The notes below the pieces were generated by a model. That model saw only the letters and a program-made list of their open reading frames with translations. It was not told the origin of the DNA and made no database searches. A program made the position numbers and the translations under genes. Below are positions 56,575-64,000 of a DNA stretch of 64,000 nucleotides, piece by piece; position 1 is the first letter of the stretch, and each line of letters opens with the position of its first letter. The stretch comes from Corynebacterium sp. ACRQK (lineage in GTDB: Bacteria > Actinomycetota > Actinomycetes > Mycobacteriales > Mycobacteriaceae). The stretch spans positions 1 to 64,000 of the forward strand of contig NZ_JAKRMU010000002.1 of the NCBI RefSeq assembly GCF_022345965.1. Reading direction: 5' to 3'.

Positions 56575-57423
56575 CTAGGCCTCGTCTGAACCTTCCTCGT
56601 GGCCTTCCTCGCGCCCGCGCCACCACATCGCCAGACCGGTCGCGGCAATGCCAAGCAGAGCCAGGGTGGCACCCGCGCCGGCGATCACCGCTGCCTGCGG
56701 GAACAGTGGTTCCGGGCGGATGAACTGGCGGATCGGCCACTCGGCCTCCGTCGCCTGTTTCTTCAGGGGACGGTCCGGGTTCACAGCAACCGGGTTGCCC
56801 ACCAGCTTTAGCATGGGGATGTCTGTGGCGGCGTCAGAATAAGCGTAGCTTTGCCCCAGGTCGTAGCCGTGTTTACGGGCGAGCTCTAGGATGCGCTCGA
56901 CTTTCGCATGCCCCTTGTTGAAGTGCGTGACGGCGCCGGTGAAGCGCCCATCTTTTTCCTCTAGCTCGGTGGCGAAGAGGTGGTCCACGCCGAGTTCCTT
57001 GGCGATGGGCTGCACCATGACGGAGGCCGAGGCGGTCACGATGGCGATGCGGTGGCCCATCTTCCGGTGCCATTCGATCAGTTCGCGCGCTTCGGCGTAG
57101 ATGAATGGGGTGATGACTTCCTGCAGGGCGTCTTGGGCGACCTGACGCAGGGGTTCGGATTCGCGATCCTTGATGATCCTGGTTAGGGCTTCTTTTGTGG
57201 ATTCCAAACTCTCTTCGGAGTGGGTGGAGAGCATGTAGTTGCCCAGCATCGCCATCATCTTCAGCACCTCGCCGGTGTTGAGCAGACCGCGTTCGGCCAT
57301 CGGACGGCGGTAGGCCAGGGATGCCGACGTGTCGATGATGGTCTTATCGAGGTCGAAAATGGCCAAAACTCGCTTTGCGACCTTTGCGCGCGGTGGGTCT
57401 TGGTGCTGGTTCACATGCATCAT
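56575..57423 (-). CDS. HAD-superfamily IB phosphatase with C-terminal membrane helix
   Basis: A 282-aa hydrolase. FDLDKTIIDTS is motif I, IVTASASVMV motif II, and YSDAATDIPML motif IV. It is SerB/CicA-like and occupies the place of the Rv3661-type gene near tad. A hydrophobic helix (~245-265) and acidic tail follow the catalytic domain. Substrate unknown. No ribosome site before ATG 57423. Confidence 0.87.
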   Translation of the reverse strand: MMHVNQHQDPPRAKVAKRVLAIFDLDKTIIDTSASLAYRRPMAERGLLNTGEVLKMMAMLGNYMLSTHSEESLESTKEALTRIIKDRESEPLRQVAQDALQEVITPFIYAEARELIEWHRKMGHRIAIVTASASVMVQPIAKELGVDHLFATELEEKDGRFTGAVTHFNKGHAKVERILELARKHGYDLGQSYAYSDAATDIPMLKLVGNPVAVNPDRPLKKQATEAEWPIRQFIRPEPLFPQAAVIAGAGATLALLGIAATGLAMWWRGREEGHEEGSDEA

Positions 57424-57577
57424 TCTAGTGAAATCGCACCACTTATGTCACTCTCACCTTTTTGCGTTTCGGGTTATTCACAGGGTCTAGGCCCTTTTTT
57501 ATGACGCCAACCCGACTTTTCCACAGCTAAAAAACCAGGGGTACTTTTGCAAGCGCGCAGCTGGGAGCCTGTGGTTC

Positions 57578-58783
57578 ATGGGAGCAGGGAAGTCAGTAAA
57601 GCAGAGCAAGGCAGCAGCCAAGAAGGCAAAAACAGCAGCCAAGAACAAGGGGTGGGAGCGGCCGGTAGAGCTCCGGCCGGTGATCGTGGACATCGCGGAT
57701 CCGCTGTGGAATAACGAGGCACGCATGGTCGTGGCGGTGACCCGCCGGCCGATGATTATCCACGATGGTACGGAGGAATTCGAGACAAACCTGCTCAGCG
57801 AGCTAGATCGGAAAGACGGGTTTACCTGCCAAAACTCGGCAATTGTGCTGAGCGATAGGGAAAGCGAGTTGACCCACCACCGACTGGTGCGAGCGATCCG
57901 GGTGGATCAGCTGGAGCCCTCCCTGGATGCCGGTGGGGCGATGATCTTGGCGGAGATGATCGGATCCAATGACGCAGTGCGGATCGCAGTGAGCTCCGCC
58001 GTCGGTGGGGCCGGGTCCAGTCTGTTCGCGGCGCAGCTGGCTTATTACATGTCCTGCGAAGGAAGGCCCGCGGTATTGCTGGACGCCGACCCGCACTCCT
58101 GTGGCTTGGATCTGGTGCTGGGTAAGGAGCGGCGACCGGGGCTGACCCGCAATCAGATTCCCGCCGACTGCGACTTCGACCAACTGCGCAGCCATCTACT
58201 GATGCTCGGATTCGACAGCGCGGGCGGAAAGAAGATCAGCGCGGACAGCGGGGCCGTTCCCGTAATCTACGCCGACCGCTACCCGGCTTTCGACGCGCAC
58301 AGCGGTGGCAGGGGACTGGACGTGGGCCAGCTGGCCGGATTGATGCATGCGGATGACCTGGTGGTGGACTGTGGGCGCAGCCTGCCAGTGGCCGATAGCG
58401 CGAGCGCCGGATGGCAGGAGCAATGGGGTGAAGGGGAACCTGACGTGCACATCCTAGTGGCACCTTTAACCATCCAGGGAGTGACCGCCGTAAGCGCGCT
58501 GCGGAACCGGATGCTGGAAAACGACCGAACCAAGCCGCTGATTGTGTTGCGGGAAGTCCCCGGTGCTTCCACCTCCGTAGCCGTCGCCGCGATGATGATG
58601 GACGAAGTTCCCGTAGCGGTGATTCGCCACGACGACCAGTGCACTCCCGCCCTTGACCGAGGCGAGGCCGAGTACTGGATTGAAAGCTCGCTGAAGCACG
58701 ACCGCGCCCGCGGGCCGGTGCGCGAGGTGTGGGAGAAGATCCAGCACATTGTCGGCAACTGCGCGTTACCAATCGCGAGCTAG
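57578..58783 (+). CDS. Ssd/TadZ-like ParA-family ATPase-like protein
   Basis: A 401-aa MinD/ParA-type protein equivalent to Rv3660c (septum-site determining protein) and to TadZ of Flp loci. The P-loop region reads SSAVGGAGSS where a deviant Walker A (KGGxGK[ST]) is expected, so the signature Lys is missing. LLDADPHSCGLDLVLG is the A'/B block. The N-terminus is Lys/Ala-rich. First gene of the Tad locus. Confidence 0.85.
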   Translation: MGAGKSVKQSKAAAKKAKTAAKNKGWERPVELRPVIVDIADPLWNNEARMVVAVTRRPMIIHDGTEEFETNLLSELDRKDGFTCQNSAIVLSDRESELTHHRLVRAIRVDQLEPSLDAGGAMILAEMIGSNDAVRIAVSSAVGGAGSSLFAAQLAYYMSCEGRPAVLLDADPHSCGLDLVLGKERRPGLTRNQIPADCDFDQLRSHLLMLGFDSAGGKKISADSGAVPVIYADRYPAFDAHSGGRGLDVGQLAGLMHADDLVVDCGRSLPVADSASAGWQEQWGEGEPDVHILVAPLTIQGVTAVSALRNRMLENDRTKPLIVLREVPGASTSVAVAAMMMDEVPVAVIRHDDQCTPALDRGEAEYWIESSLKHDRARGPVREVWEKIQHIVGNCALPIAS

Positions 58784-58810
58784 GGGATAACAGGGACGGG
58801 GGAGACGCAG

Positions 58811-60004
58811 GTGGCGTCACTAAGAAGGAAGAACAAGAACAGCCAGCCGGAACCAGAGCGCGGGCTGCTGGCGGTCGTGCGCGACGACCTGGCCGAACAG
58901 GGGATTAGCAGGCCGGACGAGCGCGACCTTTCGCGCAGCCTGCACCTGATCGGAAAGGCGAGTGTAGAGAACGTGCGGACTCTGCAGCGAGAGTTCAGTG
59001 GGCTGGGGCCGCTGGCGGGGCCGCTGCAGGATACGCAGGTGACGGACGTGGTGCTCAACGGGGATGGCAGTGTGTGGGCGGATCGGGGCGAGGGCATGCA
59101 GCCCATAGACGGGATGCAGATCGGCGCGGAGGCGGCGCGCGACCTGGCGGTGCGGATGGCGACGCTGTGCGGGGAGCGGCTGGACGAGGCCCGGCCCTTT
59201 GCCGACGGGGTGCTGCGCCAGCTGCCGCCGGACGTACCGGCGCAGGCAATTCGAGTACATACGTTGCTGGCTCCGCCGGCGGCGGGTGGCAGTTGTATTA
59301 GCTTGCGCGCGATTAAAGGACAGCAGAACTCTCTGGATGCGCTGGTGCAAGGTGGCCTGGCCAGTCAGGAGATGGCGGGCGTGCTGCGGTGGATCGTTCG
59401 CGCGCGACGGAACATCCTCATTAGCGGCGGAACGGGCGCGGGGAAGACCACCCTGCTGGCCGCATTGTTGGCGGAGGTGGCCTACGACCAGCGGCTGCTT
59501 GTAGTGGAGGACACCCCGGAGCTGCTGATCGACCATCCTCACGTGGTGGCGCTGGCGACCCGCGAGGGCAATGCGGAAGGGGCAGGCGCGATCTCCATGA
59601 CTGCACTGGTGAAGCAGAGTCTGCGCATGCGCCCCGACCGCATCGTGGTGGGAGAAATCCGCGGCCCCGAAGTGGCGGACCTGCTGGTCGCCCTGAACAC
59701 TGGGCATGCGGGCAGTGCGGGCACCATCCACGCGAACGACCCGGCAAGTGTGCCAGGGCGGCTGGAGGCGCTGGGTGCGATGGCCGGGCTGGATCGGATT
59801 GCACTGACCCGCCAGGTAATCGACGGAATAGACGTTGTATTGCATGTTTCCCGCACGGAGCAGGGAAGACGGTTGACGCACATCGGGCGGCTAGTCGGCG
59901 ACGAGCGGGCGCGCATCGAGGTGCTGTGGCACTGGCGCGACGGCGTCCGTGAGGGGTTTGAGGAGTTCAGAGATGAGCTGGGTTGTGGAAGGGGAGCGCT
60001 ATGA
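58811..60004 (+). CDS. tadA: TadA/CpaF pilus-assembly ATPase
   Basis: A 397-aa secretion ATPase powering Flp pilus assembly. ISGGTGAGKTTLL is Walker A, LLVVEDTPEL the Asp box, and GEIRGPEVADLL Walker B, with HAGSAGTIHAND the His box. GTG start preceded by GGGGGAG. The first codons lie in a copy of the 14-bp word. The stop overlaps the tadB ATG. Confidence 0.93.
   Translation: MASLRRKNKNSQPEPERGLLAVVRDDLAEQGISRPDERDLSRSLHLIGKASVENVRTLQREFSGLGPLAGPLQDTQVTDVVLNGDGSVWADRGEGMQPIDGMQIGAEAARDLAVRMATLCGERLDEARPFADGVLRQLPPDVPAQAIRVHTLLAPPAAGGSCISLRAIKGQQNSLDALVQGGLASQEMAGVLRWIVRARRNILISGGTGAGKTTLLAALLAEVAYDQRLLVVEDTPELLIDHPHVVALATREGNAEGAGAISMTALVKQSLRMRPDRIVVGEIRGPEVADLLVALNTGHAGSAGTIHANDPASVPGRLEALGAMAGLDRIALTRQVIDGIDVVLHVSRTEQGRRLTHIGRLVGDERARIEVLWHWRDGVREGFEEFRDELGCGRGAL
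58813..58826 (+). repeat. Dispersed 14-bp word, copy 10 (exact)
   Basis: GGCGTCACTAAGAA at the very start of tadA (codons ASLRR); its first G is the last base of the GTG start codon. Confidence 0.7.
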
Positions 60005-61125
60005 TTCCAGCACTTGCGGTGGTGGCGGCCGCATTGATGGTGGCCTTCACCCTCAAGATCGTGGTGGGGCGGATGATGAAGACCCGTCGGCAGATGAAAA
60101 ACCTAGCCGAGGTGCGGGATGCGGTGGATTCCATCGCCCGCGAAGTAGCTGCAGGCGCCCGCCCCCTGGAAGCCGTCGAGCACGCGGCTGAGGGGTTGAA
60201 GTCCGAGGCGCTGCGTCACGAGCTGGACGTCGCCTGCGTGAAGGTGCGTCTGGGCGCAGCGCCGGGCGCAGAGTCTGCTAGTTCCGCGCCGGGCAGCGAC
60301 ACCCCTCGATTCCTGGCCCATCTATTTCACATTTGGGGCATTTCCCACCGCCACGGCGTGGGGTTGTCAGCGCTGGCACGGGCACACGTGACCGACATTG
60401 ATGCGCAGCTGGCGCACATCTCCAAGTCGACCGCCGCGACGGCGGGCGCGCGGCTAACGGTCACGGTGCTGCTGGCACTTCCGGTTGGCGCGGTGGCGTT
60501 GGGACAGAGCAGCGGGCTGGGCACGCTGACTTTCCTGCTGACGAATGTGCTGGGAGTACTGCTTTTCTTGGCCGGGGTGGGGTTGGTGTGCGCCGGCATC
60601 CTGTGGACGGAGCATCTGAGCGAATCGCTGACCACATCACCGCTGGGCGGAGTGGGTGTGCGGGCCGGACCTGCCGGCTCCACACCCTTGGGTCCGCTGG
60701 ACGCGGCCCGCGCCCTCGACGTTTCCGCGGCTGCGCTGCGTGCTGGAAAGGCATTGTTGCCAGCCTGGGACGTGGGGGTGGGGCAGCTAATCCAGGACGG
60801 TGAACACGATGGGGAAGGGGAGCTCGGCCGCGCCATGGCGCTGCTGAACCTCGGTGGAGGAAAAGACGCCTGGCTTACGCTGGCCGAGCATTCCCTCTTT
60901 GGCCCCATCGCCCGCCAAGCGGCGCAGCAAACCCGCGCCGGAACATCGCTTGCCGATGGGATGCATCAACAGGCCGAACACCTCCGCCGTGTTGCCGCCG
61001 ACAAGGCAACCGCCGGAGCCGAGAAGGTCTTGATCGCCTTGGCGGCACCACTGACCCTCTGCTTCCTCCCAGCCTTCGTCTTCGTCGGCTTGATACCGCT
61101 GGCCATCGGAATGGCCTCGCTCTAG
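60001..61125 (+). CDS. tadB: TadB/TadC-like pilus inner-membrane protein (probably fused)
   Basis: A 374-aa type II secretion F-like protein. The first half has helices and the HGVGLSALARAHVTDID block. The second half (SLFGPIARQAAQQTRAGTSL, EKVLIALAAPLTLCFLPAF) resembles a separate TadC. M. tuberculosis encodes these as two genes, so a fusion is inferred. ATG 60001 overlaps the tadA stop (ATGA). Confidence 0.82.
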   Translation: MIPALAVVAAALMVAFTLKIVVGRMMKTRRQMKNLAEVRDAVDSIAREVAAGARPLEAVEHAAEGLKSEALRHELDVACVKVRLGAAPGAESASSAPGSDTPRFLAHLFHIWGISHRHGVGLSALARAHVTDIDAQLAHISKSTAATAGARLTVTVLLALPVGAVALGQSSGLGTLTFLLTNVLGVLLFLAGVGLVCAGILWTEHLSESLTTSPLGGVGVRAGPAGSTPLGPLDAARALDVSAAALRAGKALLPAWDVGVGQLIQDGEHDGEGELGRAMALLNLGGGKDAWLTLAEHSLFGPIARQAAQQTRAGTSLADGMHQQAEHLRRVAADKATAGAEKVLIALAAPLTLCFLPAFVFVGLIPLAIGMASL

Positions 61126-61257
61126 GAGCTATGGGCACCGACGCGAGGTGAGGGCCACTCCCGGAGAAGCAACGCACACCGACATCCGACATCTACCGAT
61201 CACAACTCACTCAACACGGCGGCGCGCCTTTCGTGCCGCCGGGGAAGGACACTGACC

Positions 61258-61617
61258 ATGACTACTCCAACCATCACCGTGCCAACCACCCTCACTCCAA
61301 CTACACCCACGTCAACCGCTTTCACGCCGGATGTGGCGCCGGAGCAATTCCAACCTGCGCCGGTCAAGACGGATCCGAGCATTGGAATCTCGGAAGAAAC
61401 GTATTCAGACCTGCACCCAGTTACCCGTTGGTGGAACCAGATTATTGGTGCTATCTATAGTCGATACGCCGATGAGAGGGGCATGTCCACGGTGGAATAC
61501 GCATTGGGCTGCGTGGCGGCAGCCGCCCTCGGAGCGCTGCTATACACCGTCGTGACCTCGGACACCGTCGAGCAGGCACTCAGTGGAATCTTCGATAGGG
61601 CACTGAACACGAAGTAG
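61258..61617 (+). CDS. Flp-type prepilin (DUF4244)
   Basis: A 119-aa small pilin. A Thr/Pro-rich N-terminal extension is followed by DERGMSTVEYALG, the prepilin cleavage/E5 motif (G then MSTVE), and a hydrophobic helix (CVAAAALGALLYTVV). It should be processed by a TadV-type peptidase, not seen in this window. The long N-terminal leader (~85 residues) is unusual for Flp. A hairpin follows at the stop codon. Confidence 0.8.
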   Translation: MTTPTITVPTTLTPTTPTSTAFTPDVAPEQFQPAPVKTDPSIGISEETYSDLHPVTRWWNQIIGAIYSRYADERGMSTVEYALGCVAAAALGALLYTVVTSDTVEQALSGIFDRALNTK

Positions 61618-61645
61618 CCCGGAAGGCTCCTCGCTAGCCTCCGGG
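61618..61645 (+). terminator. Hairpin directly after the flp stop codon
   Basis: CCCGGA-A-GGCT pairs with AGCC-TCCGGG around a CCTCGCT loop. No T-run; probably stabilises the pilin message or partly terminates. Confidence 0.5.
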
Positions 61646-61653
61646 GTTACACA

Positions 61654-61701
61654 GCGCCCCCGCGTTCCTGAGCTCTTCAAGGCTCGGGCGCGTGGGGGCG
61701 T
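61654..61701. terminator. Second hairpin in the flp-tadE gap
   Basis: GCGCCCCC pairs with GGGGGCG(T); the right arm runs into copy 11 of the 14-bp word. On the minus strand the stem is preceded by TTTTTAGTGA. Confidence 0.45.
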
Positions 61702-61710
61702 CACTAAAAA
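61697..61710 (+). repeat. Dispersed 14-bp word, copy 11 (one mismatch)
   Basis: GGCGTCACTAAAAA between the flp and tadE-like genes. Confidence 0.55.
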
Positions 61711-61741
61711 TATGCACAACAATCTTTAACTAGGAACGAAC

Positions 61742-62050
61742 ATGAACACAGTCGAAGGCGCCATCGTCCTGTCCGCCATAACGCTCGTCGCGGGTGGATC
61801 CGCCGCGGGATTGGTCACCATGTCGCAGGCCGCCACGGCGCAATCGCTGGCGCGGACCGTAGCCCGAGCCGAAGCGCGCGGCGGCGATGGGGTTGCGCTC
61901 GCCAGACAGATTGACGCCACCGCTGACGTCTCCACATCCCGCGAAGGTAGTGCGGAATCGCCGCTTGTGCGGGTGAAAGTCATCAAGGACGGGGCACTGT
62001 TCGACGTTCACGGCGAGGCCGTCACGCTGGTGGAGCCCGACGGAGAATAG
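61742..62050 (+). CDS. TadE-like minor pilin-like protein
   Basis: A 102-aa protein beginning MNTVEGAIVLSAITLVAGG, i.e. directly with the mature TVEGA/E5 sequence of TadE proteins and a hydrophobic helix, with no N-terminal leader. A soluble domain follows. An upstream in-frame start adding a leader was not found. Confidence 0.7.
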   Translation: MNTVEGAIVLSAITLVAGGSAAGLVTMSQAATAQSLARTVARAEARGGDGVALARQIDATADVSTSREGSAESPLVRVKVIKDGALFDVHGEAVTLVEPDGE

Positions 62051-62069
62051 GGAAGGTGGAGACGAGCTC

Positions 62070-62393
62070 ATGAGCACCGTCTATGGGGCGATGATCACGC
62101 TCGGCATCCTGTCGGTGGTTTCTCTGTTGGCGTTCGGCAGCGCCATGCTGGGGCACAAGGAGCAGGCAAGCACGGCCGCGGACCTGGCCGCGCTATCGGC
62201 GGCGATGGTGGTGCAGACGGGCGAGGACGAGCCGTGCGAAACGGCGCGAAGCATCGCCGACGCCAACGGAGCCGACGTGGAAAGCTGCGAGGTCAAAGGC
62301 GAGTTCGTGACGGTGAACGTCACCACCCGCATGGGCTCGAACTCGCGCATCCTTCCGCAGAAGGCGCAGGCCACTGCCGGGCCGGCGGAGTAG
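62070..62393 (+). CDS. TadE/TadG-like secreted protein (Rv3654c family)
   Basis: A 107-aa protein with an N-terminal helix (GAMITLGILSVVSLLAFGSAML) and the family motif AADLAALSAAMV. Two cysteines (CETARS, SCEVKG) could form a disulfide. Likely a minor component of the Flp apparatus. GGAAGGTGGAG precedes the ATG. Confidence 0.75.
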   Translation: MSTVYGAMITLGILSVVSLLAFGSAMLGHKEQASTAADLAALSAAMVVQTGEDEPCETARSIADANGADVESCEVKGEFVTVNVTTRMGSNSRILPQKAQATAGPAE

Positions 62394-62461
62394 TCAGGCA
62401 GCGTACTGCGGGCGTACCGCGATGTGGCGCGGGGCGTGGCACAAAGCCGCGCTTACGCAGG

Positions 62462-63802
62462 CTAAGCGTTGCGGAACAAGTTCGCCAGGAACGGGGTGGA
62501 GTGCACCTGCGAGGCGGGGACGGTCCCGCCGTGGTCGGTGGGATACCAGTGCACCTCCACCCGCTGGTTACGGCTGCGCATATCCCCGACGAACTGGTTG
62601 ATCCACATGTCCGTATTCAAGATGATGCCGATAGGGGTGGGTACGTCCATATCCTTCAGACCGTGGCCCAGGAAAACCGGCTTATCGTAGCCAGTCGCAG
62701 GAGTTTGCATGAATTCACGCAACGCGGGCTCCAGGCCCGGCACCTCGCGAAGCGGCTTCGAAAACGCCCGCGCGACATTGGTGCCTTTCAGCGCCTCAGA
62801 AAGCTCTGGATAACAAGAATCCTCAGCGGCCTTTACCATGCGTTTGCCCTCGTCGGTCAGGGCGGAATCGACGTCCACGTTCGGGTTGGCCTCCCGGAAC
62901 GCCGCGACAATATACATCGCGTAAGTGTTCAACCCTGCCGGCAAGGGAACGGGCGGGAAGGTCGGGCTGCCCGCCAATACGATCTCCTCTACATAAGCCG
63001 GAGCGCCCGTGGCTACCGTGCCCAGGAAGTTCAGGTTCGCCTGTTGGCTCCGTTTCGTGGCGCGCAAAGCGACGTGCAGGGCCGCGCCGCCGCCCTGGGA
63101 CTGGCCAATGACCGCCCAGTTGCGGGAAAGTTTCTGGCCACCCTGCTTCGCCGCAGGCAGATCCTGCGCGGCGATTACGGAATCCACCACGTTAGCGGCA
63201 GTGGACTTGCCGTTGAGGTAACTCATCAGTCCCTCAGTTCCCATACCCGCATAGTCACTAGCGACGATCGCATAACCCTGGTTGAGCCAATGATTCAGAT
63301 AGTCCTGATCCCGCTGGGAACGCGGATTCATCGACGGAGTGCACTGATCCGCCAAGCCCACCGTTCCATGCGCCCAGGCCAACACCGGCCAGCCGCCAGC
63401 CGGAGCCTTGCCCTTCGGAAAGAACACCGCGCCGGTGGAAGGCGCCACCGCCCCGTGCTGGTTGGTCGTCGAGTAGCTAAAACGGAACTGCTGACTAGCA
63501 GCGGTCAAGCCGACAGCCGGGTCGAGCGGAACCGTGTTCATCAGCGCTCCTGCCTTAGCTGGAACCGCGCCGATCTTCAGCCCACTATCCACCGGATTGC
63601 CCGCGAAGGGAGCCGGGGTGCGCATCGGCTCGCCCTTGTTGACCAGCGCGGAAGCGCTCGACTGGAGCCCAGACGGCGCCGCGGACTGCGCGGTGGCCAC
63701 CCCGCCCATCCCGGACAACGCAAACAACGACATTGTGGCGGCGATGCTCGCCTTGACACCCCGCCGGAACCCATTGTGATTTTTCCCAGGAAAAGACTTC
63801 AT
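62462..63802 (-). CDS. Secretory lipase (LIP family)
   Basis: A 446-aa secreted alpha/beta-hydrolase. A signal peptide (SIAATMSLFALSGMGGVATAQS) is visible, the nucleophile elbow is GQSQGGGAAL, and AWAHGTVGLADQC is near the oxyanion hole. HWYPTDHGG supplies the catalytic His. PF03583-type lipases of corynebacteria hydrolyse host triacylglycerols, fitting lipid dependence. ATG 63802 (MKSFPGK) is preferred to an upstream in-frame start. Confidence 0.88.
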   Translation of the reverse strand: MKSFPGKNHNGFRRGVKASIAATMSLFALSGMGGVATAQSAAPSGLQSSASALVNKGEPMRTPAPFAGNPVDSGLKIGAVPAKAGALMNTVPLDPAVGLTAASQQFRFSYSTTNQHGAVAPSTGAVFFPKGKAPAGGWPVLAWAHGTVGLADQCTPSMNPRSQRDQDYLNHWLNQGYAIVASDYAGMGTEGLMSYLNGKSTAANVVDSVIAAQDLPAAKQGGQKLSRNWAVIGQSQGGGAALHVALRATKRSQQANLNFLGTVATGAPAYVEEIVLAGSPTFPPVPLPAGLNTYAMYIVAAFREANPNVDVDSALTDEGKRMVKAAEDSCYPELSEALKGTNVARAFSKPLREVPGLEPALREFMQTPATGYDKPVFLGHGLKDMDVPTPIGIILNTDMWINQFVGDMRSRNQRVEVHWYPTDHGGTVPASQVHSTPFLANLFRNA

Positions 63803-63809
63803 GCGGAAA

Positions 63810-63815
63810 AGTATA
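63810..63815 (-). promoter_or_regulatory. -10 element of the secretory lipase gene (leaderless)
   Basis: Minus-strand TATACT seven bases before the ATG; no ribosome site is present. The start of transcription should coincide with the start codon. Confidence 0.5.
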
Positions 63816-63861
63816 TTCTTAGGCAAGCCGGGATGTGCGCGTCCCAAAGAAAAACAGTGAA

Positions 63862-64000
63862 CTAACCCGCCGCCTCGGCCAGCGTCCGCAACAACAACAC
63901 CGCGCCCGCCTTGAACAGCGGATCATTGCCGTTGCCGCACTTCGGCGACTGCACACAAGACGGGCAACCGGACTCGCACTCGCAGTTCTCCACGGTCTCG
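63862..64000 (-). CDS. DEAD/DEAH helicase with DUF1998 (C-terminal fragment)
   Basis: Partial: only the last 45 codons lie in the window. ENCECESGCPSCVQSPKCGN is the four-cysteine zinc-like motif of DUF1998 helicases (MrfA/Rv3649 type, read in parts). It is followed by NDPLFKAGAVLLLRTLAEA and a TAG stop. Rv3649 likewise neighbours the tad locus in M. tuberculosis. Confidence 0.82.
   Translation of the reverse strand, partial: ETVENCECESGCPSCVQSPKCGNGNDPLFKAGAVLLLRTLAEAAG

Noticed and set aside
57479..57501. GGGTCTAGGCCC followed by TTTTTT as a terminator
   Set aside because: The stem is only four to six bases with almost no loop, and it lies between two divergent starts; too weak to call.
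62234..63865. 543-codon plus-strand ORF opposite the secretory lipase
   Set aside because: Antisense shadow; the lipase has a signal peptide and a nucleophile elbow.

Overview
The window is a high-GC actinobacterial chromosome segment. I assign it to Corynebacterium, tentatively the lipophilic C. jeikeium/C. urealyticum group. The gene order is the evidence. aspT - hypothetical - dnaX - ybaB - recR - gatD/murT - dnaQ-like - leuA - DMT transporter - lysC - asd - sigC - katA, then mrp, ponA - whcA, glxR - nth - tlpA - nudix - marP, and the ssd-tadA-tadB Flp locus, follow the order I remember for C. glutamicum, with partial synteny to M. tuberculosis Rv3649-Rv3676. Species assignment is inference.

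Layout. 1-2.6 kb: GluQ-RS, a crotonase, tRNA-Ser(GGA) and the small SRP RNA. 2.6-12.7 kb: corA, aspT, a gene that appears to start at ATC, dnaX, ybaB, recR, a DoxX-like protein, and gatD/murT for lipid II amidation. 12.7-14.95 kb: an arsenic-resistance cassette (arsR, acr3, arsC) with three operator-like dyads and an inverted-repeat-bounded AT-rich remnant. 15-19 kb: a DnaQ/BRCT-like protein with a degenerate exonuclease site, then leuA behind a leaderless leucine-rich leader peptide and attenuator. 19-27 kb: a sortase-assembled (Spa-type) pilus island with two class C sortases, a major pilin, a minor pilin and a vWA tip adhesin. 27-36.2 kb: DMT transporter, lysC-asd, hemH, a TIGR01777 protein, sigC, katA, ohr. 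36.4-43.4 kb: a six-gene Mrp Na+/H+ antiporter operon. 43.4-50.5 kb: tRNA-Pro(CGG), metallophosphoesterase, ponA, whcA, small genes, a metallo-hydrolase and glxR. 50.6-57.4 kb: nth, thioredoxin-like protein, CoA pyrophosphatase, MarP-like protease, alpha/beta hydrolase, holin-like protein, Fic-like protein, HAD phosphatase. 57.5-62.4 kb: Tad/Flp pilus locus. 62.4-64 kb: secretory lipase and the C-terminus of a DUF1998 helicase.

Working together, aspT, lysC and asd supply the aspartate family (lysine, threonine, diaminopimelate). leuA is attenuated by leucine supply. GatD/MurT and PBP1a act on peptidoglycan. SigC, KatA, Ohr and WhcA form an oxidative-stress group. Two unrelated surface-fibre systems (Spa pili and Tad/Flp pili) lie in the same 45 kb.

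The most unusual signal is a dispersed 14-bp word, GGCGTCANNAAGAA. It occurs eight times exactly and three more times with one mismatch, on both strands, inside genes and between them. About 0.01 exact copies are expected by chance. Two copies lie in the Tad locus, one of them providing the tadA start codon. An uptake-sequence-like role is a testable hypothesis, not a demonstrated one.
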